Assembly: GCA_020638795.1 (NCBI GenBank)
Contig: JACKHW010000005.1
Location: 372,001 to 436,000, forward strand
Direction: 5' to 3'
Length of the DNA: 64,000 nucleotides
Source of the DNA: Planctomycetota bacterium
Lineage (GTDB): Bacteria > Planctomycetota > UBA1135 > GCA-002748355
Positions 18,349 through 26,175 of this stretch are shown here, one piece after another. Every line of letters starts with the position of its first letter. The first letter of the stretch is position 1. The translations under genes and the position numbers were made by a program. The notes under the pieces were generated by a model. It was not told the DNA's origin and made no database searches. It saw only the letters and a list, made by a program, of their open reading frames with translations.

Positions 18349-18384
18349 GAGGGCCCTTCGCGTCCATGGACGCGAAGGGCCCTC
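18349..18384 (-). terminator. Perfect 36-nt palindrome, probable terminator of the PKD-protein gene
   Basis: GAGGGCCCTTCGCGTCCA at 18349-18366 is followed immediately by its exact reverse complement (18367-18384), so the whole 36 bases form a perfect palindrome with a possible 4-base CATG loop and 16-bp stem. It begins 42 bases after the stop of the PKD-domain gene on the minus strand, where a terminator is expected, and it separates that gene from the hpt operon. There is no T-run after it, so a Rho-independent mechanism is not certain; a protein-binding operator for hpt is the alternative. Confidence 0.7.
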
Positions 18385-18426
18385 GGAGCGTCGCTCACTC
18401 CGTGGGAGCGAACGAACGCGGAGCGA

Positions 18427-20241
18427 TCAGTTGGCGAGGCCGACGAACCACTCGGTGCCGTTCGTCATGCCATACACCTGGTTCGTGAAGTCGAACGCGG
18501 CGCCCTGCCAGTCGACCATGACGCCCGTCAGGTTCGAATCGTTCGGGATCGGCAGCGGCACGATGCCGGTGCCGTTCGGGACGATGACCGTCAGCGGATA
18601 CGGCGGGAGGATGAGCAGGTTACCGAACGGAGTCGGGATCGGAGCCGGGGTACGGCCCGCGCCGAGCAAGAGGATGCCAGCCTGCGCACCCGAGAAGACG
18701 GCCTTCATGTCGAGTTTCGGCGTCGTGCCGAGAACCGGCGGCGCATCGCAGGTCAGCGACGGAACCGCAACGTTACCGGCGACGTGAACGAAGACGCGAG
18801 CGAGCGTGCCGGTCGACGGGTTGACGACGCCCTGGCCCATGTTGACGCGCGGGTCGGAGTTCATCCACAGACGCTGCAGGGAGATCGGCTGGCCGAGCAC
18901 GGTCGAGGCGTGCGGACCGTTGCCGTAGGAGTTGCGCAGCGGCGACGCGGCGGTCGAGGAGTGGCAAGCACCGAAGACACCGAACCACTCGCCCTTCTTG
19001 ACGATGACCGGCGGAACCGCCTTGAGGACGGTGTTGGCAGGGCCCGTCTGGAAGAACTTGACGTCGGCTGCAGTCGCCGTGAACGCACCGGTCGGCGGCG
19101 TCGAGAGGACGTAGCAGACGACGGTTTGGTCCGTTTCCGGGGTCGTGTAGTCGTTCGGCGTTTCGAAGCCCGTGACGACGAAGTCGACAGGCGCGACGAA
19201 GAAGTAGCCGCGGATGCCTGCGCTCGCGCTGTACGTGCTCGTGTACGGCGACACGTCGATCGGCGCCGGGGCCGGGACGTTGGTCGAGCCCGCACCGAAG
19301 TCGACGGTCGTCGCCTTCGACGGGTTCAAGCGGATGAACTTCTGGAACGTGACCTTCGACGGCGGATTAACACCGTCGGTCGTCTCGAGCGTGACGTCGA
19401 AGTACTGGTCGTAGCCCGTGGCGGTGAAGGTGTACGACGGGTTCTGCACCGTCGAGTCGATGATGTTGTCGCTGTTGAAGTCCCACTTCCACGAAGTGAC
19501 CGGACCCGACGACGAGTAGGTCGTGTCGGTGAACTGGACCGTCAGCGGGCTCGCACCCGAGGTCGGCGTCGCCGTGAAGCTCGAGTAGAGACCGGCAGCC
19601 GGGATCCAGGTGATCTCAGCGGCGCAGGCATAACCGTTCGCGCTGGCGGTGATGCCGGCGCCGACGGCTTGACCAGCAGGACCGTAGACACGGCTACCCT
19701 TGAGCGGGCTCGTGGCGTCGCCTGCCATGGCGCCCGTGAAGGTGCCGGTGATCGTCGACGTCGAGAGGCGTTCCCAGTCGAAGACGAGCGGGCCACCAGT
19801 CGGGTCGTAGAGGTACGGCGTCGTCAGGACGAGGTCGTAGCACCAGTCCGCTGCGGTCGCGACGTTGAAGTTGACCGTGCCGTTGTTGAGGACCGTGACG
19901 GTCTTCGCCGGGATCATGTTCGACGCGTACGTCGAGGTGATCGCGTTCCAAGCCACGGGGCATTGCGACAGCTTGATCGTGACGTTCGTCATCGATCCAC
20001 CGGCGCAGGCGCCGGTGCTGCGGAAGCGCAGCTTCTGGATCAGGACGGGATAGGTCGCCGAAATGTGCGAACCGTCGTAGATGAACTGGACGTGCTCGGC
20101 GTTGGCCGACGACGATCCGAAGGGGAAAACGTTGCCGCTGAACGATGCCGGCAGCGGGTTCGGCATCGTCTCCGTGGTTTGCGCCCCGAGGGCGGCCGTC
20201 ATGCCGACGGCAAGAACGGGGGCCAGAAAGAGAGATCGCAT
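18427..20241 (-). CDS. Secreted PKD-domain protein with planctomycete-type C-terminal domain
   Basis: 604 residues from the ATG at 20241, chosen because it opens a signal peptide (FLAPVLAVGMTAALGAQT) with GGAG ten bases upstream. The middle contains a PKD domain: TPTSGASPLTVQFTDTT, then VTSWKWDFNSDNIIDSTVQN and SYTFTATGYDQYFDVTLETT (about residues 250-325). The last 90 residues have the recurrent pattern NLTG...DWQG...D...GMTNG.E..VG seen in other secreted proteins here. It is predicted to be extracellular or on the cell surface. It stands alone, ending before the palindrome. Function beyond adhesion-like binding is unknown. Confidence 0.88.
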   Translation of the reverse strand: MRSLFLAPVLAVGMTAALGAQTTETMPNPLPASFSGNVFPFGSSSANAEHVQFIYDGSHISATYPVLIQKLRFRSTGACAGGSMTNVTIKLSQCPVAWNAITSTYASNMIPAKTVTVLNNGTVNFNVATAADWCYDLVLTTPYLYDPTGGPLVFDWERLSTSTITGTFTGAMAGDATSPLKGSRVYGPAGQAVGAGITASANGYACAAEITWIPAAGLYSSFTATPTSGASPLTVQFTDTTYSSSGPVTSWKWDFNSDNIIDSTVQNPSYTFTATGYDQYFDVTLETTDGVNPPSKVTFQKFIRLNPSKATTVDFGAGSTNVPAPAPIDVSPYTSTYSASAGIRGYFFVAPVDFVVTGFETPNDYTTPETDQTVVCYVLSTPPTGAFTATAADVKFFQTGPANTVLKAVPPVIVKKGEWFGVFGACHSSTAASPLRNSYGNGPHASTVLGQPISLQRLWMNSDPRVNMGQGVVNPSTGTLARVFVHVAGNVAVPSLTCDAPPVLGTTPKLDMKAVFSGAQAGILLLGAGRTPAPIPTPFGNLLILPPYPLTVIVPNGTGIVPLPIPNDSNLTGVMVDWQGAAFDFTNQVYGMTNGTEWFVGLAN

Positions 20242-20432
20242 TCGTGCGTGCTCCGAGAAGAAGGAGATAGGGAAGAAAGGGCAGGTAAAGCCCAACGAAA
20301 GGTACTCTACTACGTTAACATGGAGCTGGCCAACAGTCCCGATATAGGGCTTTTCCCGAACCTCTGAAGCGGCGGCGTGCGTTACGCGCGGCGACATGAC
20401 GCAGCGTGCGTGGTGCGCGCTCAGTCTAGTTC

Positions 20433-20782
20433 TCAAGGCTGGATCCAGACCCTGGTTGCATCGCTCGCGAGGACACCCGCCGACGGGAACGCAACGATCG
20501 CGTGATCGAGCGACGCGGGAGCTGTCGGCGCCAGCACACCTGAGTCGAGCACGAATGCCATCGCTCCTCGCCCCTTCGCGTCGAGAGTTCCGAGCGCGCA
20601 CCCGGGAGCCATGGAGCATTCGGCGTGCCGAGCGTCGCGAGAAAATACCAGTCCGGGTTGAGCGGCACCGACAATGTCCCGAAGGAGAAGCCCGGAGACC
20701 TTCCACTCGCTGATGCCGTGCCGACACAAGGGGCCCCCGCAGCCGCTGGCCCTATCAGGATCCGCAGCTCCTGCCGACTCAT
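20433..20782 (-). pseudogene. Frameshifted remnant of a secreted-protein C-terminal domain
   Basis: Reading from an ATG at 20782, one frame gives GAPCVGTASASG, FGTLSVPLNPDWYFLATLG and TPNAPWLPGAR. At about 20595-20610 the sensible reading moves to another frame: GTLDAKGRGAMAFVLDSGVL then LDHAIVAFPSAGVL, ending at 20433. Joined, this matches the C-terminal domain of the gene just upstream (IGSTTVPLSPDALFTASFEI and following). It is therefore probably a decayed tail of a related protein; an assembly frameshift in a small real gene is the alternative. It lies 31 bp after the MBL-fold gene. Confidence 0.5.
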
Positions 20783-20813
20783 GAGCCTTCGGTGTTCCTC
20801 GCAGTCGCACGAA

Positions 20814-22637
20814 TCACGGGAAGGCGAATCGTGCCGCACCCGACGTCGCAGGAACGAGACTGCCACCCGCGAAGCTGAGAAGGAAGTGCGCGAAGTAACC
20901 CGTCTTCCCCGTCAACCCTGGCGGCACCGGAATGCGCACGCCCTTCTCGCCGCTCACCGGAAGGATCGAAACGAAACCAGGGATCTCGAAGCTGGCCGTG
21001 AACAGCGCATCCGGACTCAGCGGCACGGTCGTCGATCCGATACGGATCCCCTGATTCCCGAAGCTCAGCGCTGCGACGTCGATTGCACCAGCTGACGAGA
21101 AGCCGCTCGCGAGCGTGACCAACGCACGGCCGGAGCTCAAATGGTCGGGAACGACTTCGACGTGCGCACCGAGTGGCCATTTCGTGGAGTCGACGGAGTT
21201 GATCGCACCCGGACTTCCGAAGTCGGCGGCGTATCGCCGAGTCGCGGCCGCGAAGTTGTTCGCGACGGTCGGCCCGAGCGCATCGATGCGTTCGGCTGCG
21301 ATGCCATTCGATCCAGGGAACCCGGACGAGTACGACAGCGTGTCGAGCGTCGTCGCTCCGACGGACAGACGAATGGTGTCGTAGGCACTGCCGAGCGAAA
21401 AACTCTTGTAGGGCAACGCGTGTCCCCACGTCACCCCACCGTTCTTGGAGGTGATCCCGTTGACCAGGACGGTGAACGCTTCTCCTGGCATGAGGCGATA
21501 GGGCGTCGCGAGAGTCGCGAATCCGAGGTTTCCCTCGATCTTGACTCCATCGAGACACAACGCGCGCGGCGAGCGGTTCGAGAACTCGAGGTACTGTCCG
21601 CGACTCGCCGACGGCGCTCGCATCAGCTCGGAAATGACGAGCTCTCCTGCGGACGGCTTCGCGGCGAACTGCACGAACTCATCCGTGTAGATGTCGTGAC
21701 CTTCCCCGCGCTGCGAGATGACGCGGTAACGAAAACCATCGGTCGTGATCGTCGTCGTACCCGATTGCGTGTAGCCCTCGTAGCCATAGCCCTCGGTCGT
21801 GTCGAGGAAGAGGCGCGACTCGTACTGCGTGTTGAGTCGATTGATCGTCGTTGTCGAGGGGTGATAGAACGGGTTCTGCGTGCCGTTGGATCCGACGGCG
21901 ACTTCGGGATCGAGGAGCGTGACGATCGAAGCATTGGAGGACGTCGAGCTACCGTGGTGGTCGGCTTTGTAGACGTCGACGTCCCCGCACACCGCGGCGA
22001 CTTTGGATTCGCAGTCGTAGGTGTTGTTGCCTCCGCCGGTGAGGTCGCCACCGAGCCACATCGAGAAGTCCCCGTACTCGACGCGGAGAACGACCGACGC
22101 GGCATTCTCTTGTTGGTAGGTGTTCCGAATCGGAAGTTGAGATGACAGCCCGAGCACGTTGCCATCGAACGCGAGCACGCGTGCGATCGCTCCTCCACCG
22201 AGATCGAGCACTTGTCCGGTACTGACCACGCGTCGTCTGGTACCAGCAGCATTGACGTAGGCGCGATACTCCGCGATCGATGGCTCATCGCGAGTTCCAC
22301 GATCCCAGACATGATCGACAGGTAGAGCCGCGAACACCTCGGGCATGCCCCCCATGTGGTCGATGTGGTAGTGCGACAACACGACGTGCGTGAGGCGAGT
22401 GATACCGAGACGCCCGAGTTCGGGAACGACGCGCGCCGCACCTTGGCCGGTCGGCCCGGCATCGACGAGGAGCGCGATCCCCGTTGGCCCGACGACGATG
22501 GTCGCATCGCCCTGACCGACATCGACGAACACGACACGCAGGCCGACCGGTGGCGTCCATGGATTCTGAGCGCGAACCGCCCCGAACGCGCAAAGCAAGC
22601 AAGCAGTCAGGAGGACGAAATGGCGTCGTAGGTGCAC
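20814..22637 (-). CDS. Secreted ComEC-like metallo-beta-lactamase-fold protein with lamin-tail domain
   Basis: 607 residues from a GTG start, with a signal peptide ending near AVRAQ. Residues 30-300 are an MBL fold of the ComEC type: VFVDVGQGDATIVVG, then LSHYHIDHMGG with the full HxHxDH metal motif, GGDLTG and KADHHGSS. Residues about 330-445 begin ELVISELMRAPSASRGQYLE and resemble a lamin-tail domain, commonly fused to secreted nucleases. The last 120 residues are the planctomycete-type C-terminal domain. It is predicted to be an exported hydrolase, perhaps acting on nucleic acid or phosphodiesters. Unlike true ComEC it has no membrane channel. Confidence 0.88.
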   Translation of the reverse strand: MHLRRHFVLLTACLLCAFGAVRAQNPWTPPVGLRVVFVDVGQGDATIVVGPTGIALLVDAGPTGQGAARVVPELGRLGITRLTHVVLSHYHIDHMGGMPEVFAALPVDHVWDRGTRDEPSIAEYRAYVNAAGTRRRVVSTGQVLDLGGGAIARVLAFDGNVLGLSSQLPIRNTYQQENAASVVLRVEYGDFSMWLGGDLTGGGNNTYDCESKVAAVCGDVDVYKADHHGSSTSSNASIVTLLDPEVAVGSNGTQNPFYHPSTTTINRLNTQYESRLFLDTTEGYGYEGYTQSGTTTITTDGFRYRVISQRGEGHDIYTDEFVQFAAKPSAGELVISELMRAPSASRGQYLEFSNRSPRALCLDGVKIEGNLGFATLATPYRLMPGEAFTVLVNGITSKNGGVTWGHALPYKSFSLGSAYDTIRLSVGATTLDTLSYSSGFPGSNGIAAERIDALGPTVANNFAAATRRYAADFGSPGAINSVDSTKWPLGAHVEVVPDHLSSGRALVTLASGFSSAGAIDVAALSFGNQGIRIGSTTVPLSPDALFTASFEIPGFVSILPVSGEKGVRIPVPPGLTGKTGYFAHFLLSFAGGSLVPATSGAARFAFP

Positions 22638-22727
22638 CTGCGTGAGTCTCGTCGTGTCGGCGGAGAGAAACTAGCGCTCATACTACCCGTGCTGGCAGTG
22701 CGTCGGGCGGTGGCGATCGTGCGGTGA

Positions 22728-24446
22728 TTACTTGGACGCGGAGTCGTTCTTGTCCGCGGCCTTGTTGGTGACGCTATCGGCGGCTCTGGAATCTCCGTCG
22801 GGCTCGGCGTCCTTGTTTCCGGCAGCGAACTTCGCGAAGTATTCGGGGAGTTCGACTCCGCCAATGTCCTTCATCATGTGCATCATCGGTGGCAGCGAAC
22901 CGGCGAGGTTGCGTAGGAAGCCCGAAGTCGCACCTGCACCGCCATCTTTGCCGCCGCCATCCCAGACGACGATCTTGTCGAACTTGATGTTCGCGATCGC
23001 CGTAGCAGCGGTTTCGGCGAGCTTGTCGAGGTGCTCGAGCATGAGCATCTGGAACGCGGATTGCGAATCACCGCACGCATCGACGATGCGGCGCAAGCCC
23101 TCGCCCTTTTGCGCGAGGATCTCGTACTGCCCCTTCGCCTCGGCTTGCAGCCTGGCGAAGATCGCTGCCGCTTCGCCCTCGGCTTCGATACGACGCCTTT
23201 CCGCGTTCGCTTCGGCGTCGACGATGGTCATGGCTTTTTCGGCCTTGGATACGGCCTCGAGTTCGGCGCGCTTCTCGGCTTCGATCTTTTCTGCCTGAGC
23301 GAGAGCGGTCTTGGCCTCGGCTCGGTACTGCGCTTCTCGTACGGCGGCTTCGGCTTCGCGATAGCGGCTCTCCCCTTCGAGATACGCAGCGGCTTCGCGC
23401 ACACGCAGGCTGGCGTTCGTCTCGGCGATCTTGGCTTTCGAAGAGTTCTCACCTTCGACGGCGATCGCGTTGGCCTCAGCCACACGGATACGCATCTCGC
23501 GTTCGCTGTCCTTGATCGCGGCTTCTCGTTCGAACTCGGCTGCTTTCTCGCCAACCGTGCGCTCGCGTGTTAGATCGGCGACCTTGATCGCGCGATCGCG
23601 TTCGGCCTCGGTCGTTCCGATGTCACGCTCGCGCGCGGCGATCGCGACTTCGACGGCTCGCTCACGCTCGGCATTGGCGACACCGATCGCACCCTTCTTC
23701 TCTTGTTGCGAGACGTCGATCGTCGCCTGCTGAATCGCCTCGGCGGCGGCTTTGCGTCCGATCGCTTCGATGTAGCCCGACTCGTCGGTGATGTCCTTGA
23801 TGTTGACGTTGATCAACACGAGTCCGATCTTCTTCAGCTCGGGCTCGAGTGACATTTGGATCTTCTCGAGGAAGACGTCGCGGTCACGGTTGATCTCTTC
23901 GATCTTCATCGAGGCGATCACTTGGCGAAGCTGACCGAAGATGATGTCCTCGGCTTGCTTGATGATCTCGCGCGTGTCGAGTCCGAGAAGACGGACCGAA
24001 GCGTTGTTCATCGTCTCGGCATCGATACCGACGGCGACGGTGAACACGCTAGGCACCGAAACGCGGATGTTCTCGATCGAGAGCGCCCCTTGCAGAGGAA
24101 TCTCGATCTGCACGGGGTCGAGCGACAAGAAGTCATAGCTCTGCAAGAGCGGCCAGACGAACGCGCCGCCACCATGCAGCGCGCGGGACGCGCGTCCCGA
24201 CGACGTTCGCCCGTAGATGATCAGGATCTTGTTACTCGGACAGCGCTTGTAACGCCGGGCAACGACCAGGATGAGTCCGACGAAGACCAGGACGAGTGCG
24301 AGCGCGATGAGCGGCCATGCCATGTCGCTCCCATTGACGAGACTCGTCGTGCTTTGGGCCGTCAGGCTGTTGGTCGCCGTAACGACCGTCTCCGCACTGA
24401 TTGTCTCCGTGCGTATCGCAAGGAGCGGTTCGAACAACGCAATCAT
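22728..24446 (-). CDS. Flotillin-like SPFH/band-7 protein
   Basis: 572 residues. Flotillins form membrane-domain scaffolds on the cytoplasmic side of the inner membrane. A single membrane segment (WPLIALALVLVFVGLILVVA, about residues 44-63) is followed by CPSNKILIIYGR, GGGAFVWPLLQ and the SPFH domain with VSVPSVFTVAVGID. A long Ala/Glu-rich coiled coil spans about residues 225-440 with repeated ER/AE heptads. The tail has FDKIVVWDGGG, characteristic of the flotillin C-terminus. GGAG lies nine bases before ATG. The NfeD gene is 37 bp upstream on the same strand, the usual partner. Confidence 0.95.
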   Translation of the reverse strand: MIALFEPLLAIRTETISAETVVTATNSLTAQSTTSLVNGSDMAWPLIALALVLVFVGLILVVARRYKRCPSNKILIIYGRTSSGRASRALHGGGAFVWPLLQSYDFLSLDPVQIEIPLQGALSIENIRVSVPSVFTVAVGIDAETMNNASVRLLGLDTREIIKQAEDIIFGQLRQVIASMKIEEINRDRDVFLEKIQMSLEPELKKIGLVLINVNIKDITDESGYIEAIGRKAAAEAIQQATIDVSQQEKKGAIGVANAERERAVEVAIAARERDIGTTEAERDRAIKVADLTRERTVGEKAAEFEREAAIKDSEREMRIRVAEANAIAVEGENSSKAKIAETNASLRVREAAAYLEGESRYREAEAAVREAQYRAEAKTALAQAEKIEAEKRAELEAVSKAEKAMTIVDAEANAERRRIEAEGEAAAIFARLQAEAKGQYEILAQKGEGLRRIVDACGDSQSAFQMLMLEHLDKLAETAATAIANIKFDKIVVWDGGGKDGGAGATSGFLRNLAGSLPPMMHMMKDIGGVELPEYFAKFAAGNKDAEPDGDSRAADSVTNKAADKNDSASK

Positions 24447-24483
24447 GGGTAGGTGCTCCGTTGTGGCTCAGAATCGTGGGGCA

Positions 24484-25065
24484 TCAAATCGCTTCGACTT
24501 CGACCGTGTCGGCAGAGATCAGGGACACGATCTTGCAGTTGGATCCTGTCGCGAGCGCGTCGCCTTTGGTGACCGCGGCGAACTCGACACTGCGACCGGC
24601 TACGGACGCGGTGATCTTCCCCTTACCGATCGCGCCACCCGGGATTCGCAGATAGACCTGGGCGATCGCGCCGATAGCGAGATTCGGATCGAAGTTTCCA
24701 GACTCGTCCAAGCGGCGGAACATGCGCATGACACTCGCGATCAGCAACATCACGGTCGTCCCCGCGGCGAGAGCAGCGAGCGCCGTCAATGCCGGGTGCC
24801 ATCCAGCCCCCGTTCCGGCCCAGCCGACGAGGCCGAAGAAAGTCAGGAAGCCCGCGACCGCGCGAATCGACAGCACATTGAGCGAACCATCGCCATCGCC
24901 GTCGGTATCGAAGTCGGCATCCGCATCGACGTCCATGTCGCCGCCGAGACCGAAGAGCGACAATCCGAACTGGACCAGCAGCATGCCGCCACCCGCGGTT
25001 GCACAGGCGAGATAGGCGTGCACCATGGACCAGTGCGTCAGTTGGTCTTTGAACCAGTCCCACAT
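24484..25065 (-). CDS. NfeD-like membrane protein with acidic loop
   Basis: 193 residues from the ATG at 25065; the open frame continues upstream but with no protein character. Three membrane segments (residues about 17-38, 68-90 and 93-112) are followed by a C-terminal OB-like domain (IGAIAQVYLRIPGGAIGKGK, then VEVEAI at the end). Between helices 1 and 2 is a strongly acidic stretch, DMDVDADADFDTDGDGDG, suggestive of calcium binding. NfeD-type proteins pair with flotillins, and here the flotillin gene follows 37 bp downstream, so the two likely form one membrane-organising unit. Confidence 0.88.
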   Translation of the reverse strand: MWDWFKDQLTHWSMVHAYLACATAGGGMLLVQFGLSLFGLGGDMDVDADADFDTDGDGDGSLNVLSIRAVAGFLTFFGLVGWAGTGAGWHPALTALAALAAGTTVMLLIASVMRMFRRLDESGNFDPNLAIGAIAQVYLRIPGGAIGKGKITASVAGRSVEFAAVTKGDALATGSNCKIVSLISADTVEVEAI

Positions 25066-25234
25066 AGTTCGTTGTTCCGAGTTCGCGATACCGTAGCGAC
25101 TTCCCGGAAAACAAGCGATTCGTTGTCCGAGCAAGTGCGGTAGCACGACCTGAGTCACTACGAGGAACGAGCGGCTTATGCAGAAGAAGGCTTGCTCTCG
25201 CCAAAAAAACTGCCGGAACCGGCGCGCGTCGACC

Positions 25235-25266
25235 ACGACGTAGTGCCTGCACGACGTAGCGCCTGC
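25235..25266. repeat. Tandem 16-bp direct repeat upstream of upp
   Basis: ACGACGTAGTGCCTGC (25235-25250) is followed directly by ACGACGTAGCGCCTGC (25251-25266), 15 of 16 bases identical. GCCTGC at 25261-25266 can also pair with GCAGGC at 25278-25283 around the palindrome CCTTGCAAGG. The block lies 37 bases before the upp start, so it could be an operator or leader structure. Function is inferred from position only; if upp began at the upstream ATG at 25192, the repeats would be coding. Confidence 0.4.
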
Positions 25267-25302
25267 CTTGCAAGGATGCAGGCCACGTGGTGCGATGCGT
25301 GC

Positions 25303-26082
25303 ATGAACGAACGCGCTCACGGATATGGCACGGACATCCACATCCTCGACGACCCGTTCTTGACGAGCCTCCTGGCACGAGTCGGCCATCCGTCCACGAC
25401 GACGCCGATGCTGCGCGACCTCCTTCGACTCGTCTACGGTCGTCTGATCGGGGCGACCCTCGCCATCGAGTTCCCGTTGCACTTCGACAGCGTCGAGACT
25501 CGCATGGCGAAGGTCCACGAGGCCGGAACGTGGTCCGGTGAACTCCTCGACCCGACGACCGAGGTCGTGATCGCCTGCATCGTCCGCGCAGGAGTGCTGC
25601 CCGCCGAAGTCTGCTACGAAGCCCTGTCGCACGTCATCGCGCCGGACAGGATCCGCATCGACTACCTATCGATGAGTCGTCGTGTCGACGACGACGGCAA
25701 GGTCATCGGCACCGATGATTCCGGTCTGAAAATCGGCGGTACGATCCGCGACAAGATCTTGCTCGTCCCGGATCCGATGGGCGCGACGGGTGGCACGATA
25801 GAACGCGTGCTCGAACTCTACGACGAGCTCGATCTCGGGCCAGCCGCAAAGGCGATCGCGCTCCCGATGATCGCGACTCCCGAGTTCTGCAAGCGACTCT
25901 CGGGCTCGAGGCCAGAACTCGTCGTCTGGACCGGCCGACTCGATCGCGGACTCTCGTCCGAGCGCGCCCTCGCAGCGAACCCCGGCACGTATCCCGACGA
26001 AGAGAGCGGCCTCACCGCGGAGCACTACATCGTCCCCGGCGCCGGCGGCATCGGCGAACTCCTCACAAACTCGTGGGTCTGA
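25303..26082 (+). CDS. upp: Uracil phosphoribosyltransferase
   Basis: 259 residues from the ATG at 25303. It makes UMP from uracil and PRPP. Features are HPSTTTPMLRDLLRLVYGRL at the N-terminus, VIACIVRAGVLPAE, and the PRPP loop LLVPDPMGATGGTIERVL, matching DPMLATG of the UPRTase family with Gly for Leu. The C-terminal AHYIVPGAGGIGE-like segment (here EHYIVPGAGGIGELL) corresponds to the uracil-binding end. It is somewhat longer than the usual 210 residues. Upstream in-frame ATGs at 25192 and 25276 are possible starts but look less likely. It completes base salvage alongside the hpt operon, although it is a separate unit. Confidence 0.9.
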   Translation: MNERAHGYGTDIHILDDPFLTSLLARVGHPSTTTPMLRDLLRLVYGRLIGATLAIEFPLHFDSVETRMAKVHEAGTWSGELLDPTTEVVIACIVRAGVLPAEVCYEALSHVIAPDRIRIDYLSMSRRVDDDGKVIGTDDSGLKIGGTIRDKILLVPDPMGATGGTIERVLELYDELDLGPAAKAIALPMIATPEFCKRLSGSRPELVVWTGRLDRGLSSERALAANPGTYPDEESGLTAEHYIVPGAGGIGELLTNSWV

Positions 26083-26118
26083 CGACAACCGTCAGACAAG
26101 TGCTCGAAAGACGCCCAA

Positions 26119-26175
26119 CGTCCCTGGCTCGTTTCACGCGCGAAAGTGGCGCGCTTCGTCCCTGGCACTTTTTGC
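26119..26175. repeat. Intergenic element with direct repeats and T-run between convergent genes
   Basis: CGTCCCTGGC occurs at 26119-26128 and again at 26157-26166, 38 bases apart. Between and after them, AAAGTG can pair with CACTTT ahead of a run of five T, giving a terminator-like end on the plus strand after upp. The ending TGGCACTTTTT resembles the TGGCACCTTT end of the hairpin at 53873-53928, so both may belong to one family of short REP-like elements. This is inference from two copies only. Confidence 0.35.

Noticed and set aside
17689..20367. Long plus-strand open frame opposite hpt and the PKD gene
   Set aside because: Extremely Arg-rich and antisense to two clearly real genes; no signal or domain.
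20242..20400. Promoter of the PKD gene in an AT-richer stretch
   Set aside because: The region is less GC-rich than its surroundings and must hold the promoter, but no convincing -35/-10 pair with proper spacing could be picked.
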